Source: CAUJIW01 sp963205175
GTDB taxonomy: Bacteria > Pseudomonadota > Alphaproteobacteria > Sphingomonadales > Sphingomonadaceae
Length of the DNA stretch: 64,000 nt
Reading direction: 5' to 3' (one strand)
Assembly: GCA_041060555.1 (NCBI GenBank)
Contig: JBEUDS010000008.1
The position numbers and the translations under genes were made by a program. Shown piece by piece: positions 26,390 through 35,090 of this stretch (within the stretch, counting starts at the first letter, position 1; the number at the start of each line of letters is the position of its first letter). The notes under the pieces are model-generated. The model did no database searches. It was not told the DNA's origin and saw only the letters and a program-made list of their open reading frames with translations.

Positions 26390-26528
26390 CCCACGGGACG
26401 CGTCGGCCAGCAGACCGAGGTAAAGCTCACAGTCGTCGTCGTTGAAAAAATACTGGCCGGCGGCGGTTGCCACGCTGGGTGACATGGCAGGGAACATCGG
26501 GCAGGACGATGCGCGCAAGTCTGGCCAT
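26390..26528 (-). pseudogene. REP-associated/IS200-type transposase fragment, frameshifted
   Basis: From an ATG at 26528 the minus strand reads MARLARIVLP then PCHVTQRGNRRRPVFF, the classic N-terminus of REP-associated tyrosine transposases (Y1 HUH fold). At a run of six T (A6 at 26445-26450, plus strand) the frame breaks; one base over it continues NDDDCELYLGLLADAS, also typical of the family. The catalytic HUH pair and Tyr are missing, so it is a dead N-terminal stub. It marks the left edge of an AT-rich scar. Confidence 0.7.
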
Positions 26529-26746
26529 GGCCACCCTGTCAGAGTGGGCGGTAACTGTCAAAATAGGTATACTGTCCCCGGAAATCTTTGTCGACACAAT
26601 CTACTATATCGTAATTTTCGAATCCGTCGTTAACATGATTCACCAGGCTGGCAAGGCTCAGCCCAGAGGACCAAAATTGCGCCGCAGAATCAACAAGATC
26701 GCCAGCCTTTATGACCACAACACAGTCTCCAATATTTCACGAAGAT
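26529..26746. other. AT-rich intergenic stretch
   Basis: The base composition drops sharply here compared with neighbours. Short frames exist on both strands, but none has a recognisable product or good ribosome site. It appears to be foreign DNA continuous with the AT-rich gene that follows. Confidence 0.5.
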
Positions 26747-27301
26747 TCAAGCCGATAGCCATTTTCTAAGATATAGAAAATGCGCCATAATCACTGAGAA
26801 AATCGAGAGCGGAACAACAATGCGCTGCTCCCTGTCATACTGCCTCTTAAAATAAAGCCTCTTTACTGCTATTTCATATCTGTAATATACGACACTTCCT
26901 TGATTTATAGAAAGTATATAATTTTTGTTTCTTTTTGCATTATCATAAATAAAATATTTAAATGTAACGCGCTTTCCAACTATTTTATTAAAATCAGCCT
27001 TATCAAGACATTCTGAGTAATGCCTGTCGTTTGGATAGCATCCAAAATAATATTTTTTTCCACTTGACGATAATACTATCTTTCCCTCACGCCAATTATT
27101 AAGTGATTTTTTTTTAATAAGAATACCACTCATGATGAAAGCTTCATTTTCTTTTGGTATTTTATAATAAGAATGACTCCTGGTTTCGAATGCATAATAA
27201 TGAAATAAAAAAACACCAATATATGCGGAATACTTAATTAACCTTCTCACAATTCGATAATTCAACAAATTTACTATACTCTGTGGGATTCTAATTCCCA
27301 T
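26747..27301 (-). CDS. AT-rich orphan membrane protein, unknown function
   Basis: This 184-residue protein is Lys-, Tyr- and Ile-rich, unlike every neighbour. There is an N-terminal hydrophobic segment (YSAYIGVFLFHYYAF, about residues 25-40), a soluble middle (residues 45-150, two Cys: FGCYPND and SECLDK, beta-rich), and a C-terminal hydrophobic segment (VPLSIFSVIMAHFLYL) before a basic end. The ATG at 27301 has a strong GGAGGGAG ribosome site contributed by the end of the hlyD remnant; a GTG six bases upstream overlaps the hlyD stop. I recognise no family. Composition shows recent transfer. Confidence 0.6.
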   Translation of the reverse strand: MGIRIPQSIVNLLNYRIVRRLIKYSAYIGVFLFHYYAFETRSHSYYKIPKENEAFIMSGILIKKKSLNNWREGKIVLSSSGKKYYFGCYPNDRHYSECLDKADFNKIVGKRVTFKYFIYDNAKRNKNYILSINQGSVVYYRYEIAVKRLYFKRQYDREQRIVVPLSIFSVIMAHFLYLRKWLSA

Positions 27302-27303
27302 GA

Positions 27304-28149
27304 TCACCGCTCCCTCCCCGCCTCTTCGACCGTCTTCATGATCGGCGACAGCAGATACTGGATGATCCGCCGGGTGCCGGTCCGGATCTCCGCCTGCACC
27401 GCCATGCCGGGCCCCAGCGGGATGACCTCGCGCCCCACCCGCATCACCGTGTCATCCAGCCGGATGCGCGCGGTATAGACCAGCCCGCGCGACGGCTCCC
27501 GCCGGGACGCATCGCTCGCGGGGCTGCCCTGCTCCGTCCTGCCATCGCCTGGAACCGCGTCACGACTGATGTGCTCGACCCGACCCTCGATCAGGCCATA
27601 ATCGGTGAACGGGAAGGCCTCGAACTTCACCCGCACCCGCTGGCCCTCGCGCACGAAGCCGCGATCCTTGTTGAGCAGCTGCGCCTCGACGATGAGGTCG
27701 CCCTGCTCGGGCACGATCACCATCAGCGCCTGGGCCGGCTGCACCACGCCGCCAAGCGTGTGGACGCCCAGCTGCTGCACCGTGCCATCGACCGGCGCGC
27801 GCAGCTGCTGCAGGCCGCGCCGGGTCTCGCTCTTGCGCAGCTCCTCGGCGCGCAGGCTGGCGTTGTCTTCCGCCTCCGCCAGAGTGACGGGGATTTTCCT
27901 GGCCACCGCCTCCTTGGCGAAGCTCTGGCGCAACTCGGCCAGCTGCATGTCGAGATTGGCGATGGCGGCGCGCGCCCGGGCCGCTGTCTGCTGCTGGATG
28001 TTGCGGTTGCGCTGGCGTTCCACCAGTTGCTCCTCCAGCTGCCACAGCAGCAGCTTGGACGACAGCCCCTTGGCCGCCAGCTCGCGCCGGGCGTCGACCT
28101 GCTTGCGCAGCAGCGGCAGCGTCTCGTCGATCTTGGCGACCATGCACAT
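27304..28149 (-). pseudogene. HlyD-type membrane fusion protein, N-terminally truncated
   Basis: The 281 readable residues match the C-terminal two-thirds of type I secretion adaptors: a long coiled coil (residues about 1-110, Gln/Arg/Glu-rich), the lipoyl half-motif LRAPVDGTVQQLGVHTLGGVVQPAQALMVIVP split by the hairpin, beta-barrel KDRGFVREGQRVRVKFEAFPF, and the end PGMAVQAEIRTGTRRIIQYLLSP. The cytoplasmic tail, membrane anchor and first lipoyl half are absent, so it cannot work as a normal adaptor. No ABC transporter or TolC gene is near. Probably a transfer remnant. Confidence 0.75.
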
Positions 28150-28484
28150 GCGGCGAAGGTGTCCGTTCCGGTCACGGGCCGCGCCCGCCCGCCGGCCGCT
28201 GCCCCGGCCACCTGCTTACACGGCCTTACCCCGGGGAGACAATACGGCGTTGATTTCCCGCCCTGGTCGCGGAAGAACCATGAGAAGGGGGGGCTGGCGC
28301 GGCTCCGGCAGGCCTCGACGAAGGCGCCCAACACATTGAAAATACACGATGCCACACATCGCCATTATGGCAATGTGCCAACGTCGTGTACCGTCAGGCT
28401 GTTTTGATGCCCCGCCTCCTGAGCGGTCGGATGCCATGGAACCGGGGGGATAAGCCGCCGCCCGTCGCTTGTCGCGAGTGTCCG
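28150..28484. other. Gene-free stretch between hlyD remnant and tRNA-Thr
   Basis: About 335 bases without a credible gene. It contains one imperfect inverted repeat (28343-28390). The missing part of hlyD is not recognisable here, so the loss was by deletion or replacement rather than by a point stop. Confidence 0.5.
28343..28390. repeat. Imperfect 48-base inverted repeat
   Basis: Nested arms TACACGA/TCGTGTA, CACAT/ATGTG and GCCAT/ATGGC form an almost continuous hairpin around a central T. It has no T-run, so it is not an obvious terminator. It may be a mobile-element end. Confidence 0.4.
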
Positions 28485-28560
<76 letters not shown>

Positions 28561-28736
28561 CCGGACGATACGCCCGAAGGCCAGGCTGCGCGGGCTATAT
28601 CAACACCCAACGGTGAACACAAGGTTGATGGTGCGATCCTCCGCCGCCGCCCTGGCTGGCCCCCGCCCGCCAGTACCCCGCCGCTGCGACAGCTTTTCGC
28701 ATGACGCCGTCGGGACCGCGTGATAGGGCGTGGCGC

Positions 28737-29156
28737 ATGACAGTAAGCCGCCATCCATCCGGCATGAACGGCAGTGCGCTCGCGCTGCTGCTGGTGGCGT
28801 GCGCGATCATGCTGCGCACGCTGATCCCCGCCGGCTTCATGGTCGCGCCCGCGGCTCGGGATGGCGGCTGGTCGGTGGTACTGTGCTCCGGCAACGGACC
28901 GGTCACGGTGGTACTGGACGCCAATGGCGACATCCGCGCCGACACCCCGGCGCCCGCTGCCCCCACCAAGCATGACGCGCCCTGCGCCTTTGCCGGCCTG
29001 CTGGCGCCGGTACTGCCGGTGGTGGGCACCGTCACCCCGCTGCCACTGCTGGCCCCGGCCCTGCACGATGCCCGCGAGACCCCCGGCGCCCGCGTCGGAC
29101 AGGGCCTTGCCGCGCCCCCGCCGCCAGTGCGCGGCCCACCCGTCTATCGTCTCTAG
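28737..29156 (+). CDS. DUF2946-family protein, copper-associated
   Basis: A 139-residue protein with an N-terminal hydrophobic helix (ALALLLVACAIMLRTLIPAGFM) typical of DUF2946, a Cys (VVLCSGNG) and a second (DAPCAFAG) preceded by KHD, then a Pro-rich end. Exported or membrane-anchored. DUF2946 genes commonly lie beside copper TonB receptors, as here. The start is uncertain among ATGs at 28701, 28737 and 28764; 28737 is a compromise. Confidence 0.65.
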   Translation: MTVSRHPSGMNGSALALLLVACAIMLRTLIPAGFMVAPAARDGGWSVVLCSGNGPVTVVLDANGDIRADTPAPAAPTKHDAPCAFAGLLAPVLPVVGTVTPLPLLAPALHDARETPGARVGQGLAAPPPPVRGPPVYRL

Positions 29157-29277
29157 AACCCTGACGTCCGGGGCCTGACCCCGGGCATTGCCGGCCAGTG
29201 CGCGCGCCGCGTGCCGTGGCCGCCTGACCTTATCCGGTGCCGCCCGCATGTCCGGGCCGGACCGTTCGGAGACGATC

Positions 29278-31275
29278 ATGACCACCCGTATCAAGTCCGG
29301 CCTGCTGGCCGGCACCCTGCTTGCCACCCTCGCGCCCCTGCTGACCCCCGCCACCGCCCATGCCGATGACGCCGCCGACAAGGCGGCCGACGCCGGTATG
29401 CTGAAGCCGATCATCGTCACCGCCGACGCCATGATGAGCCCGCTGGTGGTCGAGACCGACCCGAAGAACCCGCGCCAGCCGGTGCCGCCCAACGATGGCG
29501 CCGGCTATCTCAAGGCGATCCCCGGCTTCTCGGTGATCCGCAAGGGCGGCATCGACGGCGACCCGGTGTTCCGTGGCCAGAGCGGCTCGCGCCTCAACGT
29601 GCTGATCGACGGCTCGCCGATGCTGGGCGGCTGCGGCATGCGCATGGACCCGCCGACCGCCTATGTCTTCCCGGAATCCTTCGACAAGATCACGGTACTC
29701 AAGGGGCCGCAATCGGTGATCCACGGCGGCAGCGCGCCGGGCGCCACCGTCCTGATCGACCGCACTACCGAGCGTTTCACCAGCGCCGGCGCCCGGGCGA
29801 CCGTCAGCGGCCTGGTGGGCTCCTGGCACCGCAACGACCAGCTGGTCGACGTCGCCGCCGGCGATAGCTGGGGCTATGTGCGCGCCATCGGCAGCCGCTC
29901 CCACAGCGGCGACTATGAGGATGGCGACGGCCGCGACGTGCATTCGCGCTACGACCGCAAGAGCGGCACGCTGATCGCCGGCTGGACGCCCGACGACAAG
30001 ACCACCGTCGAGGTCTCGGGCGACTTCAGCGAGGCGGAAGCCGCCTATGCCGATCGCATGATGGACGGCTCGAAGTTCGACCGCCAGTCCTACCGGCTGA
30101 ACGTCAGCCGCACCGACATCGCGCCGTTCCTCACCGAGCTGTCGCTCAACGCCTACCATGACTATGTCGACCACGTGATGGACCGCTTCACGCTGCGCAG
30201 CTGGACCGGCGGCATGATGGCGGCGCTGAGCAATCCCGACCGCACCAGCTCCGGCCTGCGCACCCGTGCGAAACTGGCGTTCGGCGAGCAGACATCGCTG
30301 GTCATCGGCGCCGACTACAACCACGACCGCCACCGCGACCGCGCGCTGAGCGCGGCGGAATACAACGCCGGCGTCGACTACCAGGACAAGGCGCGCGTCA
30401 AGGACATGCTGATCAAGACCACCGGCCTGTTCGCCGAGGCGACCCGTGAACTCGGCGCCGACAGCCGGCTGGTGGGCGGCTATCGCCTCAACATCGTCAA
30501 GGCGCGCAAGACCAATCTGGCGACGCCGCTGGCCGACACCGACCATCTGCACAACCTGTTCCTGCGCTACGAGAGCACGATCGGCACCGGCATCACCGGC
30601 TACGTCAGCATCGGCCACACCCAGCGGGCGCCGGACTACTGGGAGCGCAACAAGCTGTTCACGCTGAAGTCGGAAAAGGTGACGCAGCTGGATGCCGGCG
30701 TACTGCTGGACAACGGCCCGTGGACAGGCTCGCTGGCGCTGTTCGCCTCGCGGACCGACGACTACATCCTGCTCTCCAGCATGTCGGGCAAGAACGTCGA
30801 TGCATCGAGCTGGGGCGGCGAGGCGGACCTCGGCTACCAGCTCTCCAAGGCCTGGTCGGTGCAGGCGACGGCGGCCTATGTGCGGGCAAGCAATCGTGAC
30901 GAGGACAAGCCGCTGCCGCAGATCGCGCCGCTGGAGGCGACCTTCGGCGTCAAGTATGATGACGGGGCGTTCGTCGGCGGCGTGCTGGTGCGGGCGGTGG
31001 CCGAGCAGAACCGCGTCGACATCGGCTGGGGCAACATCGTCGGTGTCGACATCGGCAAGTCGGACGGCTTTGCCACCCTGTCGGCCAACCTCGGCTGGCG
31101 GCCGTGGACGGACGCCCTGCTCAGCGTCGGCGTCGATAACCTGCTGGACAAGACCTACGCCGAGCACATCAGCAGGGCGAGCACGCCATCGCTGGCCGGC
31201 GACGGCTACATCCAGACGGTGCGGGTCAACGAGCCGGGGCGGACCTTCTGGGTCAAGGCCAAGGCAAGCTTCTGA
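29278..31275 (+). CDS. TonB-dependent copper receptor (OprC/NosA type)
   Basis: This 665-residue outer-membrane receptor has a signal peptide (residues 1-29, cut near AHA), TonB box-like PIIVTAD, and the family-specific plug motif GGCGMRMDPPTAYVFPE (about residue 119), whose Cys-Met-rich stretch is linked with copper in OprC and NosA. The barrel ends WVKAKASF with terminal Phe. The ATG at 29278 follows CGGAG. It forms a likely operon with the DUF2946 gene 121 bases upstream. Role: copper import or copper-loaded ligand uptake, perhaps supplying periplasmic copper enzymes. Confidence 0.9.
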   Translation: MTTRIKSGLLAGTLLATLAPLLTPATAHADDAADKAADAGMLKPIIVTADAMMSPLVVETDPKNPRQPVPPNDGAGYLKAIPGFSVIRKGGIDGDPVFRGQSGSRLNVLIDGSPMLGGCGMRMDPPTAYVFPESFDKITVLKGPQSVIHGGSAPGATVLIDRTTERFTSAGARATVSGLVGSWHRNDQLVDVAAGDSWGYVRAIGSRSHSGDYEDGDGRDVHSRYDRKSGTLIAGWTPDDKTTVEVSGDFSEAEAAYADRMMDGSKFDRQSYRLNVSRTDIAPFLTELSLNAYHDYVDHVMDRFTLRSWTGGMMAALSNPDRTSSGLRTRAKLAFGEQTSLVIGADYNHDRHRDRALSAAEYNAGVDYQDKARVKDMLIKTTGLFAEATRELGADSRLVGGYRLNIVKARKTNLATPLADTDHLHNLFLRYESTIGTGITGYVSIGHTQRAPDYWERNKLFTLKSEKVTQLDAGVLLDNGPWTGSLALFASRTDDYILLSSMSGKNVDASSWGGEADLGYQLSKAWSVQATAAYVRASNRDEDKPLPQIAPLEATFGVKYDDGAFVGGVLVRAVAEQNRVDIGWGNIVGVDIGKSDGFATLSANLGWRPWTDALLSVGVDNLLDKTYAEHISRASTPSLAGDGYIQTVRVNEPGRTFWVKAKASF

Positions 31276-31295
31276 TCCGTCTCATCCCGGCCTAA

Positions 31296-31325
31296 CCGGG
31301 AGGGCCGCCCCCGCGGTCCTCCCGG
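31296..31325 (+). terminator. Possible hairpin terminator after the copper receptor gene
   Basis: CCGGGAGG / CCTCCCGG arms around a 14-base GC-rich loop, 20 bases past the stop. There is no T-run, so at best a weak or factor-dependent terminator. Confidence 0.4.
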
Positions 31326-31415
31326 CGGGACGGATACCCTGTCGCGCGACCCCGACGGCTGATCGGCATGCGCGCAAAATTGATACCCGACACATACAGA
31401 CGATTGATTCTGCTC

Positions 31416-31431
31416 TTAAGAAAGCGTTAAC
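31416..31431 (+). promoter_or_regulatory. Candidate CtrA-binding box
   Basis: TTAA-gaaagcg-TTAAC, an exact match to the CtrA consensus TTAA-N7-TTAAC, 52 bases before the histidine kinase ATG. A GATTC (CcrM-type GANTC) lies at 31406-31410. Confidence 0.55.
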
Positions 31432-31483
31432 CTTCGTTTACGCGTGCGCGGCAGGCGCACACAGGGAAGGATCGACCCGGGCC

Positions 31484-32593
31484 ATGTCCGACGCAAGCGA
31501 TGCTCTGGCGCAGAATCTGGCGGCCGTGGCCGACGCGCGTTTCTATTCGCTCGCCTACATGATGGACGACGCCGTGGTCGTGGTGGATGCCACCAACCGG
31601 GTGCGCTTCGCCAACCCCTCCGCCGACCGCCTGTTCGAGGCCGCCGCCGGCGACCTGGTGGGCGCGCCGTTCCTGCTGCCGCTGCGGTCGACCAAATCCG
31701 GCCCGGTCAGCCTCGACCTTGCCAGCGGCCGGCGCATCGACCTGCAATGCAACATCGCCTCCACCGTGTGGGACGGCGAGATCGCCTGGCTTGCCACCTT
31801 CCGCGACGCCGCGCCGCCCCGAACGCTGGGGCCGGAGGCGATGGAGACGGTGGTCGAGGTGATGCGCGGGCGCTTCCTCTCGCACCTCAGCCACGAGCTG
31901 CGCACGCCGCTCAACACCGTGCTCGGCTTCTCCGAGGCAATGGTGATGGAGCTATTCGGCGCGCTCGGCCACGATCGCTACCGCAGCTACGCCAACGACA
32001 TCCACGGCGCTGGTCAACGGCTGCTGAAGCTGCTCAACGACCTGCTGGACCTCGCCCGCGCCGACACCGGCGACCTGGCACTCGACGAAAGCCTGTTCGA
32101 CCTCTCCGAGGTGGTGGCGGACGCCCTGCCGGAAGCACGCGAGAGCGCCCGGCGGACCAACGCCCGGGTCGCCGAGATCGCCGTCGAGCCGGTGCTGATG
32201 CGCGGCGACCGCGCCAAGCTGCGCCGCGCGCTGGTGCATCTGCTGGCCAATGGCCTGTCCTTCACCCCGGCGGACGGCGAGGTGCGCGTGTCCTCCTCCG
32301 TCACCAACGATGGCCGGCTGCTGATCCGCGTCGCCGACACCGGTCGCGGCTTCGCCCGCGAGGAACTGGGTCAGGCCTTCCGCCCCTTCCCGCGCGTGCG
32401 CTCGGTGGAGCGCGCCGACCCGCTGGCCGGCCCCGGCGTCGGACTGGCGCTGGTGCGCCGCTACATCGAGCTGCACGGCGGTACGGTCCGTATCGACACC
32501 GAACAGGGCCAGGGCACCACCATAACCTGCGCGCTGCCGCCGGAACGGGTGGCACTCGACCTCAGCCGATCCGACCGCGCCACCACCCACTGA
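31484..32593 (+). CDS. PAS-containing sensor histidine kinase (PleC/DivJ/PdhS-like core)
   Basis: This 369-residue kinase lacks membrane spans. It has a PAS domain (residues about 18-110, DDAVVVVDATNRVRFANPSADRLF), HisKA with the phospho-His in FLSHLSHELRTPLN (about residue 137) and a GFSEAM...FGALG...YANDIHGAGQRLLKLLNDLLDLA continuation typical of PleC/DivJ/PdhS kinases of Alphaproteobacteria, then an ATPase domain (NGLSFTP N-box region, DTGRGF, GPGVGLALVRR). No response regulator gene is adjacent. The CtrA-type box upstream supports a link to the cell-cycle network, an inference only. Confidence 0.9.
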   Translation: MSDASDALAQNLAAVADARFYSLAYMMDDAVVVVDATNRVRFANPSADRLFEAAAGDLVGAPFLLPLRSTKSGPVSLDLASGRRIDLQCNIASTVWDGEIAWLATFRDAAPPRTLGPEAMETVVEVMRGRFLSHLSHELRTPLNTVLGFSEAMVMELFGALGHDRYRSYANDIHGAGQRLLKLLNDLLDLARADTGDLALDESLFDLSEVVADALPEARESARRTNARVAEIAVEPVLMRGDRAKLRRALVHLLANGLSFTPADGEVRVSSSVTNDGRLLIRVADTGRGFAREELGQAFRPFPRVRSVERADPLAGPGVGLALVRRYIELHGGTVRIDTEQGQGTTITCALPPERVALDLSRSDRATTH

Positions 32594-32634
32594 CCCGGCG
32601 CGACAAGCTCGCCCGGGAGTCCGGCGCCTTCTGC

Positions 32635-34230
32635 TCAGGCCGGTTCCACCTGCCGCTGATAGTCCTTCACGTCGGCGAAGCGGATGTCCGGCCAGCGGTC
32701 GGCGTCGTAGCGCAGCGAGAAGGCGCTTTCAGCGAGAAACACCGGCGCACCGTCGAGATCGTCGGCGATCGATGAGCCATGGCTGTCGATGAAGCGCTCC
32801 AGCTCCGCCTTGTCGTCCGCCTCGATCCAGCGGCACAGCGAGAAGCGCGAGGTCTCGTAGCTGACATCGAGGCCGTATTCACCCTTCAGCCGCTCGGCCA
32901 GCACGTCGAGCTGCAGCGCGCCGACAACGCCGACCATGGCGCCGGAGCCATCGCGCGGCACGAACAGCTGCACCACGCCTTCCTCGGCCATCTGCTGCAG
33001 CGCCTCGCGCAGCTTCTTGGCCTTCATGGCGTCGGAGAGCTTGATGCGGCGCAGGATTTCCGGCGCGAAGCTGGGCACGCCGCGGAACACCAGGTTCTCG
33101 CCTTCGGTGAGCGTATCGCCAATGCGCAAGGTGCCGTGGTTGGGGATGCCGACCACGTCGCCAGCGTAGGCCTCCTCGGCGAGGCTGCGATCCTGGGCGA
33201 AGAAAAACTGCGGCGTGTTCAGGCTCATCGGCTTGCCGGTCCGCACCAGCCGCGCCTTCATGCCGCGCGTCAGCCTGCCCGAACAGACCCGGAAGAAGGC
33301 CATGCGGTCGCGGTGATTGGGGTCCATGTTGGCCTGGATCTTGAACACGAAGCCGGCCATCGCCGGCTCCTCCGCCCTGACCTCGCGCGCCGCCGTTTCC
33401 TGCGGCCGCGGGCTGGGCGCGAATTCGGCCAGGCCGTCGATCAGGTCGGTGACGCCGAAGTTGCGCAGGGCGGAGCCGAAGAACACCGGCGTCTGGTCGC
33501 CATGGCGGAAGCGGGCGAGATCGAAGGTCTGGTAGGCCTCCTGGGCGAGCATCACTTCCTCGCGCCAGGCGTCCGCCGCGCCCGGCTCGGGGAGCAGGCT
33601 GTCGATCAGCGGATCCTCCGGCCCGGCGACCGGGGTCGGCGCGCCCTCGACATCGAGCCGGCGCACCTGCCGGCGGCGGATGTCGTAGGTGCCGGCGAAA
33701 CTGCGGCCGCTGCCCAGCGGCCAGGTCATCGGCGCGATGTCGAGCTGGAGCACGCTCTCGATCTCGTCCAGCAGCTCGAACGGCGCCCGGGCCTCGCGGT
33801 CCAGCTTGTTGATGAAGGTGATGATGGGGATGTTGCGCAGCCGGCAGACCTCGAACAGCTTGCGGGTCCGCGCCTCGATGCCCTTGGCGGCGTCGATCAC
33901 CATCACCGCGCTGTCGACCGCGGTCAGGGTCCGGTAGGTGTCTTCCGAGAAGTCCTCGTGGCCCGGCGTGTCGAGCAGGTTGAAGACGCAACCGCCATAT
34001 TCGAACGTCATCACCGAGGTGACGACGGAAATGCCGCGCTCGCGCTCGATGCCCATCCAGTCGGAGCGGGTGTGGGTGCGGTTGCGCTTGGCCTTGACCT
34101 CGCCGGCCAGCTGGATGGCGCCGCCCATCAGCAGCAGCTTTTCCGTCAGCGTGGTCTTGCCGGCGTCGGGGTGGGAGATCACGGCGAACGTGCGGCGGTT
34201 CGCCGAGGGATGGCCGGCAGGGCTGGACAT
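32635..34230 (-). CDS. prfC: Peptide chain release factor 3
   Basis: This 531-residue translational GTPase frees RF1/RF2 from the ribosome after termination. G1 is SHPDAGKTTLTE, switch II DTPGHEDF, G4 NKLD; the switch I region shows RGISVVTSVM. RF3 rather than EF-G is indicated by FAVISHPDAGKTTLTEKLL and the length, without domains IV and V of EF-G. The start is the ATG at 34230; a longer frame begins at 34278. Converges with the kinase gene. Confidence 0.96.
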   Translation of the reverse strand: MSSPAGHPSANRRTFAVISHPDAGKTTLTEKLLLMGGAIQLAGEVKAKRNRTHTRSDWMGIERERGISVVTSVMTFEYGGCVFNLLDTPGHEDFSEDTYRTLTAVDSAVMVIDAAKGIEARTRKLFEVCRLRNIPIITFINKLDREARAPFELLDEIESVLQLDIAPMTWPLGSGRSFAGTYDIRRRQVRRLDVEGAPTPVAGPEDPLIDSLLPEPGAADAWREEVMLAQEAYQTFDLARFRHGDQTPVFFGSALRNFGVTDLIDGLAEFAPSPRPQETAAREVRAEEPAMAGFVFKIQANMDPNHRDRMAFFRVCSGRLTRGMKARLVRTGKPMSLNTPQFFFAQDRSLAEEAYAGDVVGIPNHGTLRIGDTLTEGENLVFRGVPSFAPEILRRIKLSDAMKAKKLREALQQMAEEGVVQLFVPRDGSGAMVGVVGALQLDVLAERLKGEYGLDVSYETSRFSLCRWIEADDKAELERFIDSHGSSIADDLDGAPVFLAESAFSLRYDADRWPDIRFADVKDYQRQVEPA

Positions 34231-34402
34231 GACGATAAGGCCTCTCGGGAGCTGGCGCGGTCGGTCGACCAACGACACGGCTATAGCCTGATCGCTTTCG
34301 GTCGCGACAACCAGGAGCGTTCAGGGTCTGGGCCTGCGCGATACGCAGGAGAGGGCCGCGAGTCAATCAGCCGTTGGACAAGCGGTCAGCCACCCTGGCC
34401 GT

Positions 34403-34903
34403 TCAGGGGCGCCCGATCACCGCGTCGATCGGCTGCACCACGCCGTTGGCGACCAGGATCGCCGAACCGGACAGGGGTGCGCCGTTGACCCGGCCGCCGT
34501 CAGCGGGATCGAAACTGACATGGGTACCCCCCAGGGTCATGCCGAGCGCAGTCTGGCGGGGCGACCGTACGTCGACCGCTCCCGGCAACACATGGCTGAC
34601 CACGAAGGCCATCAGTTTCGACTTGTTCTCGGGCAGCAGCAGATCGTTCACCAGTGCGGGGGACTGACGGGCGAATGCCGCGTCGGTCGGCGCGAACAGC
34701 AGGAAGGGTCCGCGACCATTGAACATGATGGCCAGTCCCGAGGCATCGACCAGCCGGCTCATCGTCGAGAACTGCGGTGACTGGTGCAACAGCATATTGA
34801 TGCTGGGCGTCCCGGCGGCACTCACGGAACCATGCGCACCCTGCGCCTGCACCGAACCGACCATAACCGCGCACAGAATAGGTAACATCGCCACCAGTCG
34901 CAT
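34403..34903 (-). CDS. Secreted fasciclin (FAS1) domain protein
   Basis: This 166-residue protein has a signal peptide (MRLVAMLPILCAVMVGSVQAQ) and one FAS1 domain: FSTMSRLVDASGLAIM, the H1 motif GPFLLFAPTDAAFA, and the H2-like end ILVANGVVQPIDAVI. FAS1 proteins are periplasmic or surface adhesion-like modules in bacteria. The ATG at 34903 follows GAGGGG; the long frame upstream is not credible. It appears to be a single-gene unit. Confidence 0.88.
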   Translation of the reverse strand: MRLVAMLPILCAVMVGSVQAQGAHGSVSAAGTPSINMLLHQSPQFSTMSRLVDASGLAIMFNGRGPFLLFAPTDAAFARQSPALVNDLLLPENKSKLMAFVVSHVLPGAVDVRSPRQTALGMTLGGTHVSFDPADGGRVNGAPLSGSAILVANGVVQPIDAVIGRP

Positions 34904-35090
34904 TCGACCCCTCACCTGCAACCAGAAAACAAGAAAATATGACCATCCTCTCGCCAAAGAGGAGCGCCGCATAGCAAGATTATTCTTCCCCATGCAACCA
35001 TTAACGAAGAATGAACGATCGCGCATCTTGCGACCATCGGACGTTCGATCCGTCTGAGTTGCGACTATAAGCGCCCAGATCCGCTTGCTT

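Noticed and set aside
26467..26769. 100-codon rightward frame in the AT-rich stretch
   Set aside because: Its start lies in the antisense of the transposase stub, and it has no clear ribosome site or recognisable product.
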